Assembly (NCBI GenBank): GCA_001792895.1
Contig: MARA01000002.1
Location: 744,001-808,000, forward strand
Reading direction: 5' to 3'
Length of the DNA stretch: 64,000 nucleotides
DNA from: Lentinus brumalis
Lineage: Eukaryota > Basidiomycota > Agaricomycetes > Polyporales > Polyporaceae
Each line of letters starts with the position of its first letter. Position 1 is the stretch's first letter. The notes beneath the pieces are model-generated. The model was not told where the DNA came from. It was given only the letters and a program-made list of their open reading frames with translations, and did not search any database. Both the position numbers and the translations under genes were made by a program. Shown piece after piece: positions 23,385 through 32,831 of this stretch.

Positions 23385-24717
23385 ATGTCACTCTCTAGGT
23401 CTCTGTCTCTCGCCGGCTCGTTCGCCGGCGCGGTTTGCAACCTCGCCTTCGCGCTCCGCCTTCTTGCCCTCTCGCGCTCGCTCGGCTGGGAGACCGAGAG
23501 CGAGTGGGAGGGCTCCTCCGACACCCGCACCATCGACTACGTCCGGCTCGTGTGGGCCCTCCTCTTTGCGTACTTCGCCGCTGCGGCGGCGTCGTGCTTC
23601 ATCGGGTTCGTGGGGATCGCAAAGGTGTGTTACCGCTCCGTTCTGCCATCCCTGCACCTCCCACGTCCTTCTTTCTTGCGGGTACTCCACGTATTGTCCA
23701 TGAAATGCTGACTATTGCCCCCACCGCCCATTCATTCTATGCGCCCTTCCCACTTCGGCAACATTCCTCCCGCCACGCACGCAATCCCGCTCGGCCTCCG
23801 CAGCACGTACGGCTGTTTGTGCGCATCTACCGCGATTACTCGATTGCGGACTTTGTGTTCGTGACTCTCACCACACTGGGGGTAACATACACGACCTTCA
23901 GCTCGTCGTATGTGCGCTCAACAGTGTGCGAGGAGTTCTCGCGCCATCCTGAGCTCATGCGCGATATGGGCGAGATGGGCCTCTCGCTCGAGAATTGCGA
24001 GCAGTGGTTCGAGCGTGCGGTCGTTGCCGTGCTGGGGATCATGTTCATCCTGATCGTAGTTCGGGTGAGTCCCTCCCTTTCCACATTCCCCTGTCTACCC
24101 CGGTCGTCACCGCCTCCTGCGTGTGGACAACGTTGGTATCTCGGTGTCCTTGTTGGGCCCGTGTATGCGTGTGTGGCGGCGGCGGTATGATGCTCTGACA
24201 CTGTTTTGCTGACGATATTTTCCGGCATCTATCATCGGGCGCACTGCGGACTTCCGGTGCACAGCTACACATCGTCATTGCACTGTCGCAATACTACACC
24301 CACATCTCCCGCGACTTCATCGCAAGTGCCCGGGCGCACATTTTCGGCCCGCGCACGATCAAGACCGACGTGCCCCTCCAGCGGGTGTACCTCATGCCCA
24401 CACCGACGTCGCCCTCCGGCTCCGGGTCGGACGCGCGCTCACATCACCTCTCGACGCACGGGGACGTTGCGGTGTATGCGACCATCCCGATCGGGGGCAT
24501 GACCGCGGAGGAGGCCCGCAATATGCACGCTACGGAGGCGTGGATTCCAAGAACACCCGGGGCGGCCGGCTCTCCGAAGACGCACCGGCACTCGCACTCG
24601 CATTCGCACACGCATTCGCATTCGCATGCACACTCCCACAGGCATCACCCGTCGCGGACGTCGAGTTCGTCGAGCTCGAGATCTGGCGGCGACGAGAAGA
24701 GGTCGCTCGTGGCTTGA
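23385..24717 (+). CDS. Multi-span membrane protein with His-rich tail, function unknown
   Basis: Three exons are well supported (23385-23624, 23804-24064, 24265-24717; 317 residues). The 5' end is uncertain: a possible first exon MARYYRIIR begins at 22935 and ends at a good GTGAGT donor, and a hydrophobic segment PASVALVVIAVIDVG near 23170-23210 could be another exon; 23385 is only the first in-frame ATG. Four membrane spans are visible (SLAGSFAGAVCNLAFALRLL, LVWALLFAYFAAAAASCFIG, FVFVTLTTLGVTYTTF, VVAVLGIMFILIVVR). A charged loop between spans 3 and 4 has two Cys (STVCEEF, LENCEQWF), possibly a lumenal disulfide. The cytosolic tail (YYTHISRDF..RVYLMPTPTSP) ends in a tract of alternating His and Ser (about residues 272-293) that could bind zinc or another metal. 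I do not recognise the family. It may be an ER or plasma-membrane protein conserved among basidiomycetes. Confidence 0.65.
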
Positions 24718-26276
24718 GTTTGATTGCTTCGCTGATGGCCTGCTGCTTCGGCAGCCCGTGTTCCTTGTCGCGAGGGGCGTGCCGAGGAGTGCCACCGAGG
24801 CCGGCCTGCCCGTCGTGTGGGGAGAGAGCGGAGGAGAGCGTTCGACGTATGGACATTGCACCCACCCAGCCCCCGGCCCATCCACATCCACAGATCCCGT
24901 GTATATCTTCGACTCGCGAGCGTGTCCGTGTCCCCAGTACGTATAGGTTATAATTTTATCGTGATCTTGACGTGTACATTCCGCCCGCGCGCCACCCGTT
25001 CCTTGACACCCCCTCCTCCCCCCCTTTTCAGTTCTTCAGTTACCCTGTTCGTTGTGCTACGGCATACAGCCTACGGCCGGTCAGTCTATTGTGATCTGTG
25101 GATACGTCGTTCCTGTCCCCCGCCCCGCTCCCACCATCCCGTCCCGTACCACCATCTTCCCTTCCCTTCCCTGCCCACCCTTCCTGAGTCCTGATCTCAC
25201 ACTCTCACTGTCGATAGGTCTGGTCCAGGCCCAACGGCAGATGTTGTCCTGGTTGCTACGTACGCAATACGCTTGCCATTCACTGTATGTGTAGTTTACT
25301 TTCTGTGCCGCGACGCGGCTCGTTGGACAATCACCCTACATACCGCAGTGTCTCGTCAAACATCTCCCACATCCTTCAACCCACATCTGCTCGAGAGGAT
25401 GGGTCGAGCCCGGTCGATATGCTCCTGCGAGACTATCCCAATCAGATCTCATACATGGCGTCTTCTCTCCAGACTCCCGCTCTGAGTCGGGCGCTTGATG
25501 CGAGGTCTCGAAGGGCGAGACCTTCGGTGTTCCGCTGAGATAGTTGTGCCTCTGCGAAACGCCGGAATGAAGAGAAGGTTGGTGGGCGCGAGGACCTGGA
25601 CGGAGCGCAGATTGAGCGGGAGATACAGAAGACAGAACATAGAAGGCAGAAGGCCCGCGACGAGGGGGTGGGGTGGGGTGGTGCGGCCGGACTGGGGGAC
25701 GGGGGGCAAGGAGATCCCGGGTCCGTGGCGAGAGAACTTCGAGCTGGGTTTCAGGTTCCTGCGGGAAGACTGCGCGTTGACGCTGCGCGGATGGCCGGGT
25801 CTGGATGGGTGACGTCAGTGCCTGTGATGTGCGGCCGCTTCCTTGCGTGCGTGCGCTGCGCTGAAGATGCGACGAGGAGCGTGCATCGACGAGGAGAAGA
25901 GACAGATGTACGAGTACAGGCAGCTCGGAGCTGGCCACAGTCTCTGGGTGCGCTGCCATATCGGGACAGGCGCGCGGACGTAGTACGTTCGTGCACGGCG
26001 CAAACGTGCAGGCAGCGACGGCCCCGGCGCATGCAGTGAGCATCGGACAGAGGCGTCACGACGGCCGAAGACAAGCGTAGTCCATTTGTATTTTGTCCGG
26101 CTCAGCGAGGGAGCACATGGGAGAAAGTGGGAGGAGGCATGGGCGCCTGCGGGGAAAGCAAGATTTCGCAGTCTGGTCTGGCCGAGACTCGCGCTCTCTC
26201 CATCATCCTCGCTCAGCCCACATATACCCCCCAGCCCTTTTCTCGCCCTCTCCTCGTCCCCGTCGAGCCCCCCGAG
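24718..26276. other. Intergenic, upstream of TPA1
   Basis: 1.56 kb without a supported gene. A 235-codon open frame on the minus strand (25336-26043) has low-complexity Arg/Pro/Ser composition and no splice structure, so it is rejected. Pyrimidine-rich tract at about 25005-25035. The left edge holds the 3' UTR of the membrane protein, the right edge the TPA1 promoter. Confidence 0.4.
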
Positions 26277-28914
26277 ATGACACACCGGACACACGACCGC
26301 GCCCCGCCGTCCCCCGAGCCCGACGCCGAGCCTGCGCTCCTCAAAAGGTTCAAGTCGAGCCATATATCGGACGCTGCTGCGCCCAGCAGCGCGGACCCGG
26401 CCCCGCACTTTGCGCCCGACCTCTTTGGCCCGTCGAACATACACAGGCTGCACACCGAGTACGACGGCTCGGCGCCGTTCAAGCATGCCGTGGTCGAGAA
26501 GCTCTTCCAGGACGACCTCCTGCAGCGCGTCAAGGACGAGGCTCTCTCGGAGCTGAGCTTCTCGGAGAAGGAGACGGACATCTACAAGGTGCGCATCTTC
26601 TTCTCAGTTGGCTATGTGGTCTTTCGCGTTCGCTGCGGTCGCAGACCGACGAGGACGGCTGTTCGGCGGACTGTCCGCCACCCTCTGTCTTGTCACGGTT
26701 GGTCCTTCCGGCGGACTAGGTTCACCTTACCCAATTGGTCTGCAACCTGCTTGCGTGCGTATGTGCCAAGTTCATGCAGGATACAGGCCAACTCGGTAGT
26801 ACATCCAGCCCCGCCGCCTTGGCAGATCACTGGCAGTGTCCAAGATATGCGCCGGCAGCCGGCATCCTAGGGCACACAAGCTGGCCGGTTGAGGGCATAT
26901 TCATTAGCTACAACCCGCGCACAAGGTCGGGCCATGGCGGCTGCGGTCAACGCAGGAAGGCAGCGTCGGGGTGCGACCGGTCACAGATCGCGCCTGGGCA
27001 ATCACCGTGAATTGTCCGTGATCGTTCGTAGAGCTGCGTCCTTGGTCTGTGGACCACCAAGCAAACTCCTCGGTCCTCCAGACGTTCTCACAAGCTCTAC
27101 ATGTCGATTGGCGCAACTTGCGATCCTTGCATGACAGCTGGTTAATCTTATCTTATCAGGTGTACCAAACCGGCGACCTCGCCTCCCTCTCGTACCTGAC
27201 CGAGCAGCAAATCGCACTCCTGCCCTCCCTGCTCACCCTCCGCGATGCGCTCTACTCGCCCAAGTTCCGCGCGTTCCTCCGCGCCGTCACCGGCTGCGGC
27301 CCGCTCTCCGGTACGAAGCAGGACATGTCTGTCGTCAGCTACCGCAAAGGATGCCATCTGCTTAACCACGACGACGTCATCGGCAGCCGCCGCGTCTCGT
27401 ACATCCTCTACATGCCGCTCCCGCACTACCAAGGCTGGCAGGCGGAGTGGGGAGGGGCGCTCGAGTTGTACCCCGTGAAGGACGGCCCGGAAGGACTCCC
27501 TGAGCCGGAACCCGTCCCTTCTAAAAGCATCCCGCCTGTCTGGAACCAGTTTATCTTCTTCGAGGTCCAGCCGGGACACAGCTTCCACTCGGTTGAAGAG
27601 GTCGTTGTCGGTGAGTCCGAGGACGGTCGGCAACGACTGAGCATAAGCGGCTGGTTCCATGCCGCTCAGCCCGGAGAGGAGGGGTACGTCCCAGAGCCGC
27701 CGCAAAAGGAGACGAAAAGTTCTCGCGACCAGCTGGTGAGCAATGTTCCGATTCTGACGGCGAAATGACCGCTCACAACCTATCAGGCGTCAACACAGAC
27801 CGAGTTGAGGGGATACCCGGACACGGTCGACCCACCGCTGCCCGATGATCCGCTCTCGGAGGAGCACATATCGTTCCTGTCCGAGTTCCTGAACCCGGTC
27901 TATCTCCAGGCGCGCACGATGAAGGCCCTCGCGTCCCGCTTCGTCGACGAGTCGAGCCTCGAGCTGCACTCCTTCCTCTGCGCGCCGCTCTCCGACAAGC
28001 TCCGCGGCGGCCTCGTAGAGAAGGACGAGCAGGACGGGCTCGGGCCGAACCGCCCGACGCGCATCCCGCCACACACCGCGGGCAGCGAGGGCGCGTGGAT
28101 GCTCAAGGGCCCGCCGCACAAGTGGCGGTACAGCACGCTGCGGCCGCTCGAGAGCAGCGGGCCGAAGATGGCGGTGAGCCCGCGGTGGGCGCACGCGGAC
28201 GTGGACGACATCGTGCGCAGCCTGCAGGAGGAGCTGTTCCCGAGCCAGGCGTTCCGCGCGTGGCTCGCGTGCGTGTCGAAGCTGCTGCCGGTGCGCTACT
28301 CGGCGGAGGCACGGCGGTTCAGGCCCGGGTTGGATTATACGCTGGCGACGAGCGAGGCGAAGGAGACGCGGTTGGACGTCGTGCTTGGGTTGACTCCACA
28401 GGTGGAGGCGCCTGTGGATACTAGTGCTAATGGACTTGTGAACGGCGAGGAGCCCTCCTCTGTCGGGTGGCAGACGGGCGAGTGGGGAGGATGGGAGGTC
28501 AGTGGGCTTGGTTTTCCAAGTTTGGGTGACCTGTGTTGCTGACATATAATTTTCGTTCCGTAGTGCTACATGGCTCCGCACGAGGAGGAGGACGACCCGG
28601 CGGTGTACCGGTCGGGATCGTCGAAGAAAAAGGCCACGAACGGTACGAACGGCAATGGTGCGAACGGCCATGCCGGTCAGGATGACGAGATGCACGACGA
28701 GGATGAGGATGAAGAGGACGAGGACGAGGACGACGGCACGCTGCTGACCGTCCAGCCGGGGTTCAACCGGCTGCTGCTCGTCCTGCGCGACGAGGGCGTC
28801 ATGCACTTCGTCAAGTACGTCTCGGCCGCCGCAGAGGGCTCGCGGTGGGACATCTGCGGGGAGTTCGAGATTGGGATGGTCCAGGAGGAAGACGCCTCCG
28901 CGGACGAGTCATGA
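26277..28914 (+). CDS. TPA1: Prolyl 3,4-dihydroxylase TPA1 / OFD1 (OGFOD1 family)
   Basis: Four exons (26277-26588, 27160-27735, 27787-28497, 28564-28914) give 649 residues with all phases 0, matching the Tpa1/Ofd1/OGFOD1 length. The first Fe(II)/2-oxoglutarate dioxygenase domain carries the facial triad: His and Asp in CHLLNHDDVIGSRRVSYILY, the distal His in PGHSFHSVEEVV, and the 2-oxoglutarate Arg in RLSISGWFH. The conserved GDLASLSYL and QAEWGGALELYP are present. The second, non-catalytic double-stranded beta-helix domain follows (EEHISFLSEFLNPVYL; FRAWLACVSKLLPV; RRFRPGLDYTLAT), interrupted by an acidic Asp/Glu run before the conserved GFNRLLLVLRDEGVMHFVKY end. The enzyme hydroxylates a proline of ribosomal protein uS12, affecting translation termination; in fission yeast Ofd1 also controls Sre1 under low oxygen. 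The first intron is 571 nt, ten times the local norm. Confidence 0.93.
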
Positions 28915-29241
28915 CGTGCTGAGTTCCCCGAGTTGGTGGGCAGACGTTGCATATGTATCACTAGTCGTTTTTCTCCCTGACTGTTTTTTGCTCACACGCC
29001 CGCTACGCGTCCTATGTTGCCTCACAGTGCAAGCAGTCCCCGTACACGTAATTGTAGTATTGTCTGTAATGACATACCATGTTGGTCCCACTCTTCCCAA
29101 CACATGGCGTGACTGAAAGGAGAATCTCACTTACTCGCACGGGGATGCGTGCAGTCCGACAAGTGCAGGGCAGGGCATACCTGGAGTGCACAGGGTTGTC
29201 AAAAGGACAGTACGTAGGCAAGCTGAGGTATAGACAGTATA
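28915..29241. other. Convergent 3' flanks of TPA1 and NOP13
   Basis: About 330 bp between two genes ending towards each other. No coding signal beyond chance. Expected 3' UTRs. Confidence 0.5.
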
Positions 29242-31083
29242 CTAGAAAACGATCTTCTTTCCCTGACTGGGAACGATGGAGACGTCTTCGCGCCTTGCCA
29301 TCGCCAATGCAGCACCAGGCTTCGAGCGCGGACGGGCTCCCTTGCCTCCCTTATCCCGTCCTCTGTCCTTGCCGTCTTCAGCATCCGAGCGCCGCCTCTT
29401 CGCCGGGCGGTCCTGCGCTTCTCCCTCTCCCTCTTCCCCTCCACCTTGTGCATCGTCCTGACGCGGTCGGCTCGGGCGTTCTCGCTTCATTCCAAACTGC
29501 TTGCCCCTGCCGCCTGTCTCGCCGGCGTGCTCCCTCTCCTTGCGAGGAGGCCCGCCGCCGCCTCGACGGACGGCTTCTGGAGATGCGTATTCGACGACAA
29601 GCTTCCGGCCGTTGAGCTGGTGGTTCCGCGGGTTCGTGAGCGCGGCGGTTGCGTGTTCTGTGCTCGTGAAGTCGACGAATGCCCAGCTGTAGAGAGAATA
29701 CAAATTCAAGAGTCAGCCAAACCATTCTTGCGTGGAAAAAGAGAGGAAGCGCGGTGCGGGTGCACAATGAAGTTTCGCCGCCGCCGGTCCTTGGTATTTG
29801 TATTTGGGCTTATGCGCGGGAGTTCAGAACGCATCGAGACGAGGCTCGAACGCGCTTCGCGTGTCTTTCCCCGCTTTCCTCGCGTCTGCTTCGATGCAAC
29901 TCAAAGAGCCGTGCTTGAGCTGATTAACAACCGTGCGGCGTACATGACGCAGGCTTCCATCGAACTCCGGAGCGGAGGAACTCCGCAGTCTAGGTGACGG
30001 AGAACGGCAAACAGGCGACGAAAGCGTGCACGACCACGGGGCGAGAGCTGCTGATAAGATGGAAAGACATACCCCTTGCACTTTCCGCTGTCTTCGAACG
30101 TTCCCAGGCGGATCTTCCTGATCCACTTGTCAGTGTCCGCCCCGTCTGCCGCGGGCTCCTTCGCCTTCGCGCGGTGAGACTCGAACAGCTCGCGGATGGT
30201 CTCTTCCGTGGTCTCGAACCCGAGATTGCCCAGGAAGAGCGTCTGAGCGGGAGGCTGCTTCTGCACGCTGAGAATTTTCTGCGCCGTCTTGCTGTGACCT
30301 GCCGATTTAGCGGCTGCACCCTCCGCACCGTCTGCTCCGGCTGTTGCTGCCGGACGACCTTTGAAGTCGTCGCCTGTATGGGTTGGTCAGAAGTGTGTGC
30401 GGTCCGGTTTGGGGCTGCGGAAGGACATACCATCCTTGATGAGCAGACGTCTCCCATCCAGAGGGTTTTCGGACATGGTGATAGCGATGATCTTCGCATC
30501 TGGCGAGGCAAAGTCCACGTACGCGAAACTGGAGGGCGAAGGTCCAATATATTGGTTCGCGATGAATGACATGGGTGTGAGTATGTAGAACTGACCCTCT
30601 ATTTTCCTTCCTGGGCTTCCCGTCGGGTCCGCCCGTCGCCATCTTCATAGGCATGTGCACTCGCGTAATCTCGCCCACTCCTTCGAAGAACGCTTTGAGA
30701 GACGCAGGGGTGGTTTTGAACGATAGGTTGCCAACCCATACCGAGTTCTGACGTTTTGGGACCTTCGAGGGAGGCAGCTCGGCGGTGTTCTGCACCTTCG
30801 CCTTCTTGCCGTCTGCGGAGGGCGCGGCATCTGCGCTCTTTGTTGACACCTTCTCTTTCTTCTTCTGTCTCCTCTTCTCTGCGTGCGAGAGCACGGGTTC
30901 TTCTTCTGCGTCGGAGCCAGCATCCGAGTCCGAGTCGGACTGGGAGCCTTCAGAGTCATTCTCGCTGCTTGAAGCATCGTTGTCGGATTCGTCTGAGAGC
31001 CGCTGTCTCTTGCGAGGGTGTGGAGATGTAGCAACGGACTGCTCAGAGTCGCTCGCGCTGCTGGAAGACGAAGAGGAAGCCAT
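29242..31083 (-). CDS. NOP13: Nucleolar RNA-binding protein with two RRMs (NOP13-like)
   Basis: Four exons on the minus strand starting at ATG 31083. The N-terminal ~100 residues are Ser/Asp/Glu-rich with a basic KRQR patch and a Lys/Arg run (HAEKRRQKKKEK). RRM1 opens with RNP2 SVWVGNLSF and has RNP1 RGFAYVDFA split by an intron. RRM2 opens with TLFLGNLGF and has RNP1 KGWAFVDFTS, also split by an intron; the conserved WIRKIRLGTFEDSGKCKG lies between. The tail is Arg/Gly/Lys-rich (RRGGGGPPRKERE) and ends SQGKKIVF. This order, with long VHMPMKMATGGPDGKPRKEN loop in RRM1, matches yeast Nop13 and S. pombe Rnp24, nucleolar proteins associated with pre-ribosomes. Introns before each RNP1 core sit at equivalent places, suggesting an old RRM duplication. 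The last intron is about 385 nt. Nop12 is the main alternative but less similar in layout. Confidence 0.82.
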
Positions 31084-32557
31084 GATCGAGGCGAAGTGGG
31101 CAGAAGCTGAGCAAGGCCAAGCGCCCGAATGCACAACTTTCTCGAGTCCGAGATTCACGGCGTGCGCTCGGCAAAGGCCGATGGTGCTGTCAGTGTAGTT
31201 GCCTCTCTTGGCAGTTCGCGACTTGCGGTTAACGTCCATGTGCTACTTGTCCTTGCTACGACTGGTAACACCGCTCTGAGCCCACGGGACACATGATATC
31301 CCAGCGGCAACCAGCCTAGTTACATGCGCAATGTGAGCGTGCGGCAAATCGGCTTCCGTACCGCGATCATCTTACGCAGCGAAGGTGACCACAACCCGAT
31401 GTCGAGCAAAGGGCACCGTGGATCACTGACTGCATACAGGTAGGTGAATAGCCCTCTCTGCCAAGCTCATATCAAAGCCCATCTACTACGCAAGCCCTAG
31501 ACTTCGATACAAATCAATCGACCACGGGACTGTAACAATCCTCGCGTGTTATCGCTGCCCCATGTCATCATCTCGGTGCCGCCCTTCTAGTCGAATCTGA
31601 ATAATACGGGATTCGCTATCATGAGGTCTGCACCTATATCTTGCGACCCGTCACTGCATATGATTAAGCAACCCGGAGACGGCATCCCGACAAGCAGCCA
31701 TTTCGAAAGCCGAGTTCACCGCGACGTGCAAGTGCGACCCGGACAGCACACGAGGCCTCGAGGCCTTCAAAATAAGGATGCCCTCAGGTCCCAGGAGCTC
31801 TCATGACCCTTCCGCATGGCTAGGATTCAGAAGCAGAACGGCGGTATCACTGACTGACTATCAGGGCCTCATGTTCGACCCTTCGAATTACAGAGCCCGA
31901 CAGACTTCGAGGTCGATACGCTGCCGACCGTGACCTACCGTATTTATGGGACGGGAATAAATACTTGGTACCACGATGTTTGCGGCGACACGGCGGTGTT
32001 ACGTGGAAACAGCATGCGAGAGATGCATTGCAATGGTCTGGTGAGCATGCTACGTTCGAATGTTCTGTGATTGACTATCGACCACTCGACGCACCACCTC
32101 TAGCGTCGGTACCTCTCCGTGCCTGACTGCCTTGATTCTGTGTGCTGCGCGCCGGCAGTGGAGCATAGCCTGAACTGGCACTGTCGTGCGGGAGCTGCCT
32201 CGAGGAGCAGGGAGACGTCCAAGTCGAACAGCGAGGCCTTCTGCTGATTGCAACAGGTTAGCATCATTCTATCTTTAGCTCTGACGTATACTCACCTCGT
32301 CCATGTTGTCCCGAAGACATTGGACGCTTCCTCGATTCTTCGAGCTTCTCGATACGACGCAGTACCATTGCATCGGTCTCATTCGACACCGCGCTCAGCC
32401 ACCTGTGGAAGTCGGGACCGCCTCGACGCCTGTCAAACTCAAGCCTGGACCGTGTTGCCTGCAGCCATGGTGCCATTCCAATGGTGTTTCGAACAAGCTT
32501 TCAGCCCATCGGGTGAGTTTCCGCATGCTCGCAGGGGAAGGGGCGCATGTCGGCTTT
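31084..32557. other. Intergenic, divergent side of NOP13 and far upstream of ferric reductase
   Basis: 1.5 kb with no supported gene. The composition is close to even AT/GC. A perfect 8-bp inverted repeat with a 9-nt loop (GTATTTAT at 31940-31947 and ATAAATAC at 31957-31964) stands alone; it may be a factor site or chance. No terminal repeats or tRNA-like structure seen. Confidence 0.4.
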
Positions 32558-32566
32558 ATCAGATAA
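32558..32566 (+). promoter_or_regulatory. Iron-type GATA site 1 upstream of ferric reductase
   Basis: Exact match to ATCWGATAA (ATCAGATAA), the extended site bound by fungal iron-responsive GATA repressors (SreA, Sre1, Urbs1, Cir1 class). Located about 270 bp before the ferric-reductase ATG. Binding here is inferred from the match and the gene context. Confidence 0.6.
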
Positions 32567-32605
32567 GATAATCCGGCTCCAGACGTGATAACGAGCGCGC
32601 TCATC

Positions 32606-32614
32606 TTATCAGAT
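32606..32614 (-). promoter_or_regulatory. Iron-type GATA site 2 upstream of ferric reductase
   Basis: Second exact match to ATCWGATAA on the minus strand (ATCTGATAA), 40 bp from site 1 and in inverted orientation, about 220 bp before the ATG. Paired sites are usual for promoters controlled by the iron GATA repressor. Confidence 0.6.
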
Positions 32615-32831
32615 AGCACGGGCATCTGATCTTTTCGGCGAGATTACAGGAACCTTGATCGAGACGTCGAACCGGCATTCGTTCATGCGGTCCTGCAACT
32701 CACTCGCACTCCTGCGACCAATTTCCTCCCTATCCCCTCAGAAGAAAATAAAGTCGTGCAATGGCCACTTATAATCTGCGGTGCCGAGAGGCCAAGAAGT
32801 TGCGCCCCGCCCCCCGACTCGCGTTCCCGAC

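Noticed and set aside
25336..26043. 235-codon open frame on the minus strand
   Set aside because: Low-complexity Arg/Pro/Ser composition, no recognisable family, no intron structure, in GC-rich DNA where long chance frames are common.
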